From Myxococcales bacterium (GTDB lineage: Bacteria > Myxococcota_A > Polyangia > Polyangiales > GCA-016699535): DNA of 64,000 bases. The notes below the pieces were generated by a model. It saw nothing but the letters and a program-made list of their open reading frames with translations. It ran no database searches and had not been told where the DNA came from. Positions 37,199 through 46,035 of the stretch are shown in pieces. The position numbers and the translations under genes were made by a program. Position 1 is the first letter of the stretch. Every line of letters starts with the position of its first letter. Location of the stretch: assembly GCA_016699535.1 (NCBI GenBank), contig CP064980.1, forward strand, positions 3,914,001 through 3,978,000, given 5' to 3'.

Positions 37199-37840
37199 TT
37201 AGAGCGCTGCATTAAAAACGTCCAATGCAAAACTTTGCATTTGCGGCGGAAGTTTATTGGGATCGTAACCAAGTGCCCCAACGTCAAAGAGTAGATTAAG
37301 TTCCTGGGACTCACCTTGTACCTTAAGTGCTTCAACAATCTCGACATCTATAAATAGATTGAAAGTGGCAGAAACGCTCTCAAATAAAGGATCTTTCAAA
37401 CGAGCGCGTTGTAGGATTTTTTGTCCGTTTACTAAGTCATTTTGCAACATGATTCCGTCGCGATAGATATCGTAGCTGCGTGAAACAGTAGGATAGACGT
37501 AAACAGGAACAGTCCCCTCGTTAATGATCCGAAGTTCGACATGTATTTTCCCGTCGTCATCGGCATCCGCAGGATCTAAATAAAGATCTAGCCGCGACAT
37601 ACGTGGATTAAACAAAAGTGCCTTGGTGTCAGCCCAATCCATGCAGGTCAAAATAGTCGAGTCAGCGACGTTTGCATTTATGCTATCCAGGCAACTAGCC
37701 GCACCGACTGCATTTAATCCGTCCGTATCTACGGCGTCGTCTTGCTGCCAAGCGCAACCGAGGGAGCTAAGCATAAAAAGTCGCGCTACAGTATAAACCA
37801 GGTGTTTGTGAATATAGGAACGTGTTTTACTTCGAGTCAT
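37199..37840 (-). CDS. Lipoprotein of unknown function
   Basis: A 213-aa predicted lipoprotein with lipobox SLGC (about residue 29) after a basic, hydrophobic leader. The middle part (SRLDLYLDPADADDDGKIHVELRI and onward) looks like a single beta-sandwich domain with NEGTVPVYVYPTV, similar to bacterial 'conserved lipoprotein' folds, but I do not recognise a family. It stands alone, flanked by gaps of about 200-250 bases. Confidence 0.6.
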   Translation of the reverse strand: MTRSKTRSYIHKHLVYTVARLFMLSSLGCAWQQDDAVDTDGLNAVGAASCLDSINANVADSTILTCMDWADTKALLFNPRMSRLDLYLDPADADDDGKIHVELRIINEGTVPVYVYPTVSRSYDIYRDGIMLQNDLVNGQKILQRARLKDPLFESVSATFNLFIDVEIVEALKVQGESQELNLLFDVGALGYDPNKLPPQMQSFALDVFNAAL

Positions 37841-38087
37841 AGCCCTTTACCGAGCAAGATTCGTACCAACAAACGCTCCTGGTAGCCAAAAAAACGACAT
37901 ATTGAATTGACAGCGAAAATACCGCTGCGATTAATTTACTGTCATGATCAAGAACACATTCTGTCCGAAGCAAGGGCTTCCAAAGCCCCAGGTATCATCT
38001 GTGCTCCCAAGGTGGACCTAAGTGGACAGATAGTCCTGCGCAGCTTCGTGGTGACTGCTGGCCCGACTATGCACTTACCGCCCAGGA

Positions 38088-40331
38088 TCAGAATAGATGC
38101 TTACTAATGAGATTGAGTTGCTGCTTGAGTTCATCCGGGCTGGTAACGGGAAGCCCGCATTGGCCCTGCTTGCAAAGATAGGCGGTGACTTTACCCTCTT
38201 TGCAAAGCTTTGCTTCAACCCAAGGCAATAGCTCAGCATAGTCTGCTAGCTTGCTCTCTTCGATGGTGAGCAGCACGGTGGGCATCGCAGCCGTCACGCT
38301 ATCTCGTTGCACAAAAGCGGATGCGTCGCTAGCGCTATCTTTAACAACCACCAGAAGTTGGCTTACGCCGTCTTGCATCGTGCGGGCTGTTTCTAACAGC
38401 TCACAAAACGCGGATGGTACATTTTGCATACGCCCAGCGATACAAGTCAGCAGACGCTCGAGCCTCTGGTAGTGCTCATCTCGAAGCCCGAAGGCATAAA
38501 GGCGCAAGAGATTTTTAGCCATCACGGTATTGCCCGAAGGTTCAGCTCCATCCATGAAAGCTTTATTTCTTGCAATAAGGGATTCCTGTTCGTGCGCAGT
38601 CATGAAAAATGCACCATGCTCAGTGTCTTCAAAATGCGCCGCAACATAGCTCTCGAGCGCAAAAGCTTTGCGCAAAAATTCCAAATCAGAAGTAAGATCA
38701 AAAAGATCAAGCAGTGCGGCAATCAAACAGGCGTAGTCGTCAAGGTATGCACTTGGACCAAGCTTGCCTTGCCGATAGCTACGTGAGAAGCCTTCGCCTT
38801 TTTGCATAGTGGTTAGGATGAAATCCATGGCATCCAGCGCGATTTTTTTATAGCTCGCATCATCAAGCGCTTTTGCTGCTTGGGCATAGGCGCTAATCAT
38901 AAGTGCGTTCCACGACAAGAGAATTTTATCATCCAACAAAGGAGCCGAACGCTTGGCGCGCTCTAAGCGAAGCTTTTCGCGAATAGCAGTCAGCCGCTGT
39001 TTGAGCTGCTCAACTGAAACGCTTAGTTCCTGAGCGACATCGCCAATCGATTCTTTCTCAAAAAGAATGGAGCGACCTTCAAAGTTGCCTTCCACGTCCA
39101 CACCGTAGATACGCTTACATAAAACAGCATCGTCCGGATCAAGAACACTATCGAGCTCCTCGGGTGTCCAAGTGAAAAACCATCCTTCCTGCTTGGTCCC
39201 ATCAGGCACAATGCTATCGGCATCGGTGGCCGAATAAAAAGCAGCCTCTGGACTACACATATCACGGCTCACATAGTCCAAAATATCTCGGAGCACATCC
39301 AGCAACCTTGGATCAGCGCTTTGCTCATAGCCTCGCAAGTAACTCTGGGCGAGCAAGGCGTTGTCGTAGAGCATCTTTTCAAAGTGTGGAACGAGCCAGA
39401 TGCGATCCGTTGAGTAGCGATGAAATCCCCCGCCTACGTGATCGTGTAACCCACCTTTGGCCATGCAACGAAGTGTATGCAATGCCATCTGCAAGGCTTC
39501 GGAATCAGGATGCCGCTTGGCGTAAGACAAAAGGAAAGCCACTGGCAAACTGCTCGGAAATTTAGGCGCAGGCAGCAAGCCACCGTACTTCGGATCGTAA
39601 CGCTCCTCTAGTTCAGCAAAAGCCTTTTGCTCGAGTTCCTTGGGAATCTTCGCGTCCGTTGACTGCTTTAGCTCAAGCATTTGCTGAAGCGCTTGTTTTA
39701 GTTGCTCAGCCGATTCGAGGAGTTTTTCCGGCTCTTTTTCATATTCTGCCGCAATGGCGCCAAGCAAACTTAGAAAACCAAAACGCGCACCGCGATCGCC
39801 ATCGCGCGCTGGAAAATAAGTGCCTGCAAAAAAAGGAACTTTCTGTGGTGTCATAAACACGGTCATGGGCCAGCCACCATGGCCACTTATGAGCTGCACG
39901 GCCGACATGTAAATCGCGTCGACATCCGGTCGCTCTTCACGATCGACTTTCACTGCAATAAAATGCTGGTTGATCGCTGCTGCAATCTCTGCATCTTCAA
40001 AGGACTCTTCCTCCATCACATGACACCAATGACAGGTGCTATAGCCAACAGAAAGAAGCACGGCTTTGTTGTGCTTCTTCGCAAGCTCAAATGCTTGCTC
40101 ACCCCAAGGAAACCAGTTCACCGGATTGTGCGCATGTTGCAAAAGATAAGGACTGCTCTCGAAAAACAAACGATTCGTATAAAGCGGCGCGCCGTTTCCA
40201 TCCAAATGCCGCGTCCGCGGCCGATACCCATCCGCCCTCTTCTGCCATTCAGCCTCAAGGGCCTCCCGATCCGCCAAAAACTCACCCACAACACCCGGTA
40301 ACGAAGTCATCATAACAACCGAAGCTAACAC
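38088..40331 (-). CDS. DUF255 thioredoxin-domain protein (YyaL/Spermatogenesis-associated protein 20 family)
   Basis: A 747-aa protein. The thioredoxin-like N-terminal domain (about residues 50-200) contains NRLFFESSPYLLQHAHNPVNW, the redox CxxC in YSTCHWCHVMEEESF, and DREERPDVDAIYM. The rest is an (alpha/alpha)6-barrel of the epimerase/glycosidase type (HDHVGGGFHRYSTDRIWLVPHFEKMLYDNA; LSWNALMISAYAQA). The family is widely conserved but its substrate is not settled. No signal peptide is evident, so it is probably cytoplasmic. Confidence 0.92.
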   Translation of the reverse strand: MLASVVMMTSLPGVVGEFLADREALEAEWQKRADGYRPRTRHLDGNGAPLYTNRLFFESSPYLLQHAHNPVNWFPWGEQAFELAKKHNKAVLLSVGYSTCHWCHVMEEESFEDAEIAAAINQHFIAVKVDREERPDVDAIYMSAVQLISGHGGWPMTVFMTPQKVPFFAGTYFPARDGDRGARFGFLSLLGAIAAEYEKEPEKLLESAEQLKQALQQMLELKQSTDAKIPKELEQKAFAELEERYDPKYGGLLPAPKFPSSLPVAFLLSYAKRHPDSEALQMALHTLRCMAKGGLHDHVGGGFHRYSTDRIWLVPHFEKMLYDNALLAQSYLRGYEQSADPRLLDVLRDILDYVSRDMCSPEAAFYSATDADSIVPDGTKQEGWFFTWTPEELDSVLDPDDAVLCKRIYGVDVEGNFEGRSILFEKESIGDVAQELSVSVEQLKQRLTAIREKLRLERAKRSAPLLDDKILLSWNALMISAYAQAAKALDDASYKKIALDAMDFILTTMQKGEGFSRSYRQGKLGPSAYLDDYACLIAALLDLFDLTSDLEFLRKAFALESYVAAHFEDTEHGAFFMTAHEQESLIARNKAFMDGAEPSGNTVMAKNLLRLYAFGLRDEHYQRLERLLTCIAGRMQNVPSAFCELLETARTMQDGVSQLLVVVKDSASDASAFVQRDSVTAAMPTVLLTIEESKLADYAELLPWVEAKLCKEGKVTAYLCKQGQCGLPVTSPDELKQQLNLISKHLF

Positions 40332-40627
40332 AAAGCCTCAAAGCAAACACCCAAGGTAAAACATGGAACCCCAAGAAAGCAATTCGAGCAAACATGAACC
40401 GCAACCGTAAACTTGTGAGCACAATCTGCATAGGACTGCAAAGAGCAACCGCTAACCTGATTTGCGATGCGGATGACAGTGGCTCGCAGGAGCATCTGCC
40501 CAGAGCGCAAACAAGATAAACGTGGGAGGAAATCCGTCCAGCCCACCGCGCAGACCCTGTGGTCTTGAAAGCTCCAGCGAGCCACTGTTATCCGCATCTC
40601 ACTCGAGCTCCTAAGCAACCATTACAC
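40332..40627. other. Intergenic region containing a long inverted repeat, no gene seen
   Basis: The gap between the DUF255 gene and the PLD gene holds the inverted-repeat element at 40467-40597 and no convincing open frame. A 97-codon minus-strand frame (40325-40618) runs through both arms and looks fortuitous. Confidence 0.5.
40467..40597. repeat. Inverted-repeat element (27-bp arms)
   Basis: Arms at 40467-40493 and 40571-40597 are inverted copies with two mismatches (outer ATGCGGAT, then ACAGTGGCTCGC; inner GGAGC). Inside, GTGGG (40522-40526) and CCCAC (40542-40546) pair on the same axis. It resembles a MITE remnant or a structured RNA hairpin. It is similar in layout, not sequence, to the element at 10255-10420. 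Confidence 0.6.
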
Positions 40628-41815
40628 TTAGAGAAGCCACCGAAATGCATAAAACACCCGCTCTGCAACTCGCACCCCCAGCGGCCTAAACATCCAGTCC
40701 CGCCGTGAAACTTCAAGAGCCGACGCCATGTCTTCAAGGATTTTTTTATGCATCGCCTGTCCGATTCGCTCATCGTCAATCGCTACATTGACCTCGAGAT
40801 TCATGCGAATGGAACGGTTATCAAGGTTGTGCGTGCCCACCGTGGTCCAACGGCTATCAATTACAGCGCTCTTTGAATGAAGCACTGAATGCGGCCAGGT
40901 ATAAATATGCACGCCACGTTTCATAAGCCATGCAAACATGCGACGCGAAGCATAATAAACCGCAACCACGTCACTTGTTTCCGGCACCAAAATGCGCACG
41001 TCAACACCGCGTTTGGCTGCTTTTGCTAGCGCTCGACTCACCTTTCTACCGGGAACAAAATAGGCATTGGCAATCAAAATAGAAGACTGCGCTGCTTGGA
41101 TTTCTTTTAAATAGGCTCGACGAATGCCAAAGGTTGAAGCTTTAAAAAAATTGGCAAGCACCATGATGCGACTTTCAAGGGGGTTTGTCGCGCCTTTCGG
41201 AACAACCGGGCTAAGCGTCTTTTCATCAACCTCGATATTTTTATCCGACAACCTGTTCCAGGTATGTGCACTCACGGCTAGCAAATCCAACACCGCAGGA
41301 CCTTCAATGCGAACCATGTCATCGCGCCAGCCTTCTCCACCGTGCTCCTCCGCTCGCCAAAAATCAGCAAGGTTCGCGCCCCCTGTAAAAGCAACCTTTC
41401 GATCGACGACCAAGATCTTTCGATGATCGCGCAAGTTAACTTTATCCAAACGAAAACGTTTTCGCCAAGGCGCAATGGGGTTGTATTGTTCAAGCTCGCA
41501 GCCAGCTTGCTCCAAAGCATCGAAAAAAACCCCATCGCTATCCCACGAACCGATGGCATCAAAGAGAACACACACACGAAGCCCTTTTCGCGCTTTATCC
41601 ATCAAAGCTTCGGCGAAACCCCAACCTGTTTGATCCGAAGCAATCCAATACATTTCAAGGATAATTTCTTTTTCGGCTTGCTTAATAGCATCCAACATTG
41701 CTTCAAGCGCTTCATCGCTATCGTGAAATAGCGCAACCCGGCCTGCTTTCCAAAGTAAAGGCTTGCCTGGAAGGAGATGCTCTTTAAAGGTCTTCGATAT
41801 ATCAACGGGTCTCAT
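40628..41815 (-). CDS. Phospholipase D-family protein, cardiolipin synthase-like
   Basis: A 395-aa protein with two HKD motifs: DHRKILVVDRKVAFTGGANL in the first half and LHSKSAVIDSRWTTVGTHNLD in the second, each followed by the conserved Gly/Asn. There is no clear N-terminal TM pair, which resembles the ClsB/YbhO type more than ClsA. It probably makes cardiolipin or transfers phosphatidyl groups at the inner membrane. ATG 41815 has an AAGG box about 11 nt upstream; a GTG start at 41827 would overlap that box. Divergent to yacG. Confidence 0.87.
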   Translation of the reverse strand: MRPVDISKTFKEHLLPGKPLLWKAGRVALFHDSDEALEAMLDAIKQAEKEIILEMYWIASDQTGWGFAEALMDKARKGLRVCVLFDAIGSWDSDGVFFDALEQAGCELEQYNPIAPWRKRFRLDKVNLRDHRKILVVDRKVAFTGGANLADFWRAEEHGGEGWRDDMVRIEGPAVLDLLAVSAHTWNRLSDKNIEVDEKTLSPVVPKGATNPLESRIMVLANFFKASTFGIRRAYLKEIQAAQSSILIANAYFVPGRKVSRALAKAAKRGVDVRILVPETSDVVAVYYASRRMFAWLMKRGVHIYTWPHSVLHSKSAVIDSRWTTVGTHNLDNRSIRMNLEVNVAIDDERIGQAMHKKILEDMASALEVSRRDWMFRPLGVRVAERVFYAFRWLL

Positions 41816-41868
41816 CGACCAGGACACCTTAGCGCAGTCCGGACCTTTTGTGCTACGCTCCCTAAGTC

Positions 41869-42050
41869 ATGTCCAAAGCAAAGCACTGTCCGCAATGTAA
41901 AAAACCCGTAGCGAGCTCCTCCCAAAATCCTGCGTTTCCTTTTGCTCCAAACGCTGCAAGCTCCTTGATTTGGGAAATTGGCTTGATGAGGGCTATCGCA
42001 TCGAGTCCGACGAAGCCAGCACAAGTGATGAGCCGGATCAAAGCGCCTGA
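41869..42050 (+). CDS. yacG: DNA gyrase inhibitor / zinc-binding protein YacG (frameshifted)
   Basis: A 60-residue zinc-ribbon protein. The start HCPQCKKPV gives the first CxxC. As sequenced the frame then runs into a nonsense 65-aa ORF. Adding one T to TTTT at 41940-41943 restores NPAFPFCSKRCKLLDLGNW and LDEGYRIESDEAS, which is the exact YacG pattern: the second Cys pair, LIDLGxW and an acidic tail. The tail then ends at TGA 42048-42050. YacG binds GyrB and inhibits gyrase in E. coli. It converges with hemY. Confidence 0.85.
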
Positions 42051-42074
42051 ACTCAGGCCTGGATGAAGCATGCT

Positions 42075-43465
42075 CTAAGCGCTTTGTCCCAGTTGCTCCG
42101 CTAAGGTATTGGCAGTGATTTTTGCACGCTTTACGACTTGAGGAATGCCCACTCCGTAAAGAGCGTTGCCTGCAACCTGTAAACGCGGATAAGGCGCGAG
42201 AGCTTTTTCAATTTTCTGAACGCGTTCGAAATGCCCCAAGGTATAACGCGGCAGAGCCTTGTGATAACGATCAAGAATATACCAGTGTGGTTTTTTATGA
42301 AGCCCTAACATTCGATCGAGCTCGTGAAGCCCTTGTTCGAACAACACGTCATCTGTTTGCTCGTCATGCGCTGCATTGGGACCACCAAAGTAGCAACGCA
42401 TCAAGGCTTTGCTCGCTGGAGCGCGGCCGGGGTATTTGATATGGCTGAAGGTCGCGGCCATGATCGGGCTCTTTTCTTTTTCCGGGACCACGACACCAAA
42501 GGCATCCAGCTTTCGTTCAAAAGCATCGCCATCAAAGGCCATGCTAAGCACAGCCGCTGAGCCATATTGGATTTGTGAAAAAGCCGCGCTAGCTTCCGGA
42601 GCAAGCTCTGCTACGAGCATCGCCGCGACATGCGCTGGCACGGCAAGAACCACCGCCTGCGTTGTGATGCTTTGGCCATCACCAAGCTTTATCGAAAAGC
42701 CTTCGTCACTCGCAGTAATGCGAGTAACCGAGGTATTGCACTTAACACTTTGCCCCAACTCGGACATCAAGGCATCGATGAGCGTCTGCATGCCACCCTT
42801 GAACGCGGAAAACATGCCGTAACGCGCACCGCCACCTTGCTTTTTTTTGGCATGTTTAGCCGCCATCAAACCACGAGAGACGCTTCCGTAGCGTCGCTCA
42901 AGCTCAACAAAACGTGGCAACGATGCATGCATACTCAAGGTCGAAGGATCAGCTCCGTAAATGCCACTTGCTAAGGGTTGAGCAAGTTTTTCAAAGAGCT
43001 CCTTACCAAAACGTCGCGTCACAAACGATTGCAAGCTTTCTTCATCGCTAAGCCGCTTTTTCACCCACGGCTCGATCATGGCGCGGCATTTACCTTTCCA
43101 TGAAATCAATGGGGTGCGCAAAAAACTCCAAATGTCACTGGGACCAATAAGCTGAAAGCCTTCTGGATTTATTGAGCTTGCCATCTGAAAACACATAAGC
43201 ACCGCGGTGCGCTTCGTTGGTAGCAATAATCTGTTCTTCGAGACCAAGCGCAAGCGCAAGGTCTAGACCATCGCGTGGCTCAGCTAACATGGAATCAGCA
43301 CCACCTTCGACAACAAAACCATCGCGTTTGTGCGTTCGCAGACCGCCTCCCACGCGAGCGCTGGCTTCAAGCACTTGGATATCCAAAGAAGCGTCGTTCT
43401 GCTTGAGGAAATAAGCCGTGCTTTAACCCACCAAGACCGCCACCGATGATTGTAATCTTGGCCAT
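42075..43465 (-). CDS. hemY: Protoporphyrinogen oxidase, HemY type (two frameshifts)
   Basis: FAD-dependent enzyme that oxidises protoporphyrinogen IX in haem synthesis; about 462 aa when reconstructed. ATG 43465 has AAAGGAG upstream and gives MAKITIIGGGLGGL (the FAD Rossmann motif). One extra A (T3 at 43422-43424 on the plus strand) must be removed to reach STAYFLKQNDASLDIQVLE and ASARVGGGLRTHK. A second extra A (plus-strand 43168-43173) must be removed to join SDGKLINPEGFQLIGPSDIW. The C-terminal part ends LQVAGNALYGVGIPQ with ITANTLAEQL, the usual FAD-binding end. It follows hemE after 23 bases, as an operon. Confidence 0.85.
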
Positions 43466-43488
43466 GAACACTCCTTTACAGGCAAGAT

Positions 43489-44511
43489 CTATCTTGCGCT
43501 CTGCTCGTGCACGTAGTCCACCAACATTCGAACTTGATCTGGCGAAGTTGGCGGTAAAACCCCGTGCCCGAGATTAAAAATATGACCCGGCCGACTATTA
43601 GCGGCATCAAGAATTGTTTTGGCCGCTCCTTTGAGCTCATCCGCGGGAGCGAGCAAAAAGGTTGGATCCAGATTGCCCTGTAGAGCAACATCGCCAAGTC
43701 GTTCCCATTGCTCAGCAAGGTCCACACGCCAGTCGATACCAATCACATGACCGCCAGCTTCCTTCATTAAAGGATAGAGCGCCGCATTGCCGGTTGAAAA
43801 ATGAATCACCGGCACGTGATCGCCCAGAGCAGCAAACACTTTTTTCATATGAGGTAAAACGAAACGCTGATAATCCCTGGGACTGAGACAGCCAACCCAA
43901 CTGTCAAAAAGCTGCACCGCCTGCGCGCCTGCTTTGATTTGTGCTTTGAGGTAATCGATCACCGCCAAGCTTAACTTCTGCATGAGCACATCAAAGGCAG
44001 CAGGGTCGTTGTACATCAAGGTCTTGGTGTGAAGGTAGTCACGTGAACCGCCACCTTCGATCATGTACGACGCCAAGGTAAAAGGCGCACCGGAAAAACC
44101 TATCAGCGGGATACGGCCAGCAAGTGCTTGTCTGACTTTCTTTAGCGTTTGCATCACATAAGCCAGGGAATGTTCAGCTTGAATGTTTTCCTTCAAGCGA
44201 TCGATGGCTTTGCTGTCGCGCAATGGCTCTTCGATAACAGGGCCGCCCTCTTTCGTAAATGAAAAACCAACGCCTAAAGGCTCCAAGACTAAAAGAATAT
44301 CAGCAAAAACAATTGCAGCATCCAACTCAAACTGCTGCACAGGCAACAAAGTTACTTCAGCTGCCAAATCCGAGTTCTTGCAAAGCTCTATGAAAGACAC
44401 TTTCGAGCGAATCGCACGGTACTCCGCTTGATAACGTCCGGCCTGACGCATCAACCAAATCGGCGTAAACGAGGTCGGCTCTTTTCGGCAAGCTTTAAGA
44501 AACTCAGACAC
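43489..44511 (-). CDS. hemE: Uroporphyrinogen decarboxylase
   Basis: Decarboxylates the four acetate side chains of uroporphyrinogen III in haem synthesis. The 340-aa protein is full length: the signature PIWLMRQAGRYQAEYR, IVFADILLVLEPLGVGFSF, GFSGAPFTLASYMIEGGGSRDY and GNLDPTFLLAP. It is the first gene of the hemE-hemY pair; the gene for the intermediate step (hemN/hemF) is not in the window. Confidence 0.97.
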   Translation of the reverse strand: MSEFLKACRKEPTSFTPIWLMRQAGRYQAEYRAIRSKVSFIELCKNSDLAAEVTLLPVQQFELDAAIVFADILLVLEPLGVGFSFTKEGGPVIEEPLRDSKAIDRLKENIQAEHSLAYVMQTLKKVRQALAGRIPLIGFSGAPFTLASYMIEGGGSRDYLHTKTLMYNDPAAFDVLMQKLSLAVIDYLKAQIKAGAQAVQLFDSWVGCLSPRDYQRFVLPHMKKVFAALGDHVPVIHFSTGNAALYPLMKEAGGHVIGIDWRVDLAEQWERLGDVALQGNLDPTFLLAPADELKGAAKTILDAANSRPGHIFNLGHGVLPPTSPDQVRMLVDYVHEQSAR

Positions 44512-44533
44512 AGCGCTCTTCTAGCACAAAGTA

Positions 44534-44695
44534 TCAAAGCCTGTCCCTAAAAACTTTTCGGGTCGAAACAGGAGTTAAACAACCAAAACTTAGCGCGATT
44601 CCTAGCAAAAAAACCGAGAGTGCAAGCGCCTTACTTCGGCGCCTAGACCTGTTCTTCAATGTACCTGGCTTGCTCTTCACCAAAAAAGATCTCAA
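44534..44695 (-). CDS. Possible small membrane protein
   Basis: A 53-codon open frame upstream of hemE. It begins at TTG 44695 with AAGG four bases upstream, has a basic N-terminal half (KNRSRRRSK) and one hydrophobic segment (ALALSVFLLGIALSFGC), and ends shortly before hemE. The basic-then-hydrophobic pattern suggests an inserted membrane peptide, but the start is weak and no family is recognised. Confidence 0.3.
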   Translation of the reverse strand: MRSFLVKSKPGTLKNRSRRRSKALALSVFLLGIALSFGCLTPVSTRKVFRDRL

Positions 44696-44738
44696 TGCAC
44701 CTTAGAAGTTGAATTCTAAGAATCTCAGGATCACCTGT

Positions 44739-45213
44739 CTAAGGATTTTTCTTAAATCGATCGATCAGAATTTCAAGATCCAGAGGGTATCTTTCGTGAA
44801 GCTCCACCATGCCTCCAAAGTCATGATCGGTACCTCGCGAAATTTTTGAGATTGCCAAGTCATGTTTTTCAGGCACGTGACTGTAAGCTTCGTTAGCTCA
44901 GGAAGCTCGCAACGTTGTACGCACTCTTGATAATCGTGTGGAAACTGTGCCACACCGGTCTCGCCCAGAGGAACGAATGTCTCATCTTTTCTCGAATCGT
45001 TTTAAGCGCCTCTTTGATTTCAGAGTTCATGGACTCATAGGTATCGATGTCCGTTGTGCCTTTTGTGACGCCATACCCCAAAACAAGAACTGCTCCACCA
45101 ATGATAATTAGTGTTTGGTCTTTACGAAGCGCTTGATCTAACGCTTGCAAGCTTTGAAGCAACTCTTGGGGAGTTTTTCTGCGGTAGTTTTTAGTCACAA
45201 TGTTTCTCAACAA
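44739..45213 (-). pseudogene. DUF6036-like nucleotidyltransferase, frameshifted
   Basis: Reconstructed 158-aa protein of the nucleotidyltransferase-like DUF6036 type. The first part (QTLIIIGGAVLVLGYGVTK with GTTDIDTYE) is a GG...D-x-D type nucleotidyltransferase motif. Two single-base deletions interrupt it: at A4 near 44987-44990 and A5 at 44865-44869. Corrected, it reads LPELTKLTVTCLKKHDLAIS and KISRGTDHDFGGMVELHE, ending with IDRFKKNP at TAG 44739. The start is uncertain (TTG 45213 or the GTG at 45198). It follows the winged-helix gene directly, an arrangement typical of paired HTH/nucleotidyltransferase modules. Confidence 0.55.
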
Positions 45214-45229
45214 TGGAATGAAAGCCTTC

Positions 45230-45843
45230 TTACGGCATATTCATTTCAAATAGCCACTTACGAGCAAGGTCGGACGTATTGCGTTGCATGAGCTTTTTCT
45301 CGTACTTGCTCGGTTTCATATGTACAAAAAAAGCCTCCGATCGGCTGCGGCGCTTATCTCTTAATTTCGCCAAGTGTTTACCTAGAAGCAAGGAAAACTC
45401 CCGATCTTGGGCCAACTTATCGGTAAGCTCTAGGAAGAAACCAAGAGTATGATTGCTTTCGCTTTGTTTCGCGCGATGGACTAGCTCCGGCAGTATCTGA
45501 GACAATCGCGATTTGTTTTTATAAAACACCACAGAAAGCACCCGCGCAACACTCGCGTCTCGACGAGCAAGCACAAGACTAGAGGCCAGGACCGAGACAA
45601 GATCAAGCTCTTTTCGTTCACATCCGGCGCAGGAAACGCTTTCGTTTTGATAAGCGTACGCAATGCCGCAAGGAGGCCTTTATCGATCTGTGGACTCAAC
45701 TTGAACACATGTGCGTTGCCTACAACCTCACCTGCAACCAAACCTACTTCCTCCATACGCAAAAGCTCGTTACGAACAGCCGTACTGCTTTGCCCTGTCC
45801 GTGCAGCAAAACCATGCATGGAGTCCTCGGCGCCACTAAGCAC
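45230..45843 (-). pseudogene. Winged-helix DNA-binding protein, frameshifted
   Basis: Reconstructed 204-aa protein. The N-terminal part has a winged helix (LSGAEDSMHGFAARTGQSST, then AVRNELLRMEEVGLVAGEVV) similar to regulators paired with nucleotidyltransferases. One A inserted at the A4 run (plus-strand T4, 45611-45614) joins NEKELDLVSVLASSLVLARR to the second half. The frame is open upstream of 45843 to a stop near 45903 with ETRRELLKAFV in phase, so the true start may lie upstream: an ATG at 45893 (MNIPF) would need one more inserted base. It and the nucleotidyltransferase gene are adjacent and appear to decay together. Confidence 0.55.
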
Positions 45844-45945
45844 AAAAGCCTTGAGCAGCTCACGACGCGTTTCAGAGGGAACGGTATATTCATAAATCTA
45901 TCCAGGATCTAGTCGAAAACCATAAATATTTACAACCATTTAGAA

Positions 45946-45989
45946 CACACACCGCGAAAAGATGGAATTTCAAACTTTCGCGGTGTGTG
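45946..45989. repeat. Perfect 14-bp inverted repeat
   Basis: Arms CACACACCGCGAAA and TTTCGCGGTGTGTG flank a 16-nt loop. It lies upstream of the winged-helix gene and downstream of folC. It may be an operator for the winged-helix protein or a transcript end. No T-tract follows on either strand. Confidence 0.5.
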
Positions 45990-45999
45990 CATTAAGTTA

Positions 46000-46035
46000 T
46001 TGAAATGAAAAAGAAAAAAACAGGGGATCCTGGAT
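46000..46035 (-). terminator. Possible folC terminator
   Basis: Directly after the folC stop, the minus strand reads CAGG-ATCC-CCTG and then TTTTTTTC. The stem is only four base pairs, so the call is weak, but the U-tract is good. Confidence 0.35.

Noticed and set aside
40325..40618. 97-codon minus-strand open frame
   Set aside because: It is made by the inverted-repeat element and overlaps the gene boundary; composition is not protein-like.
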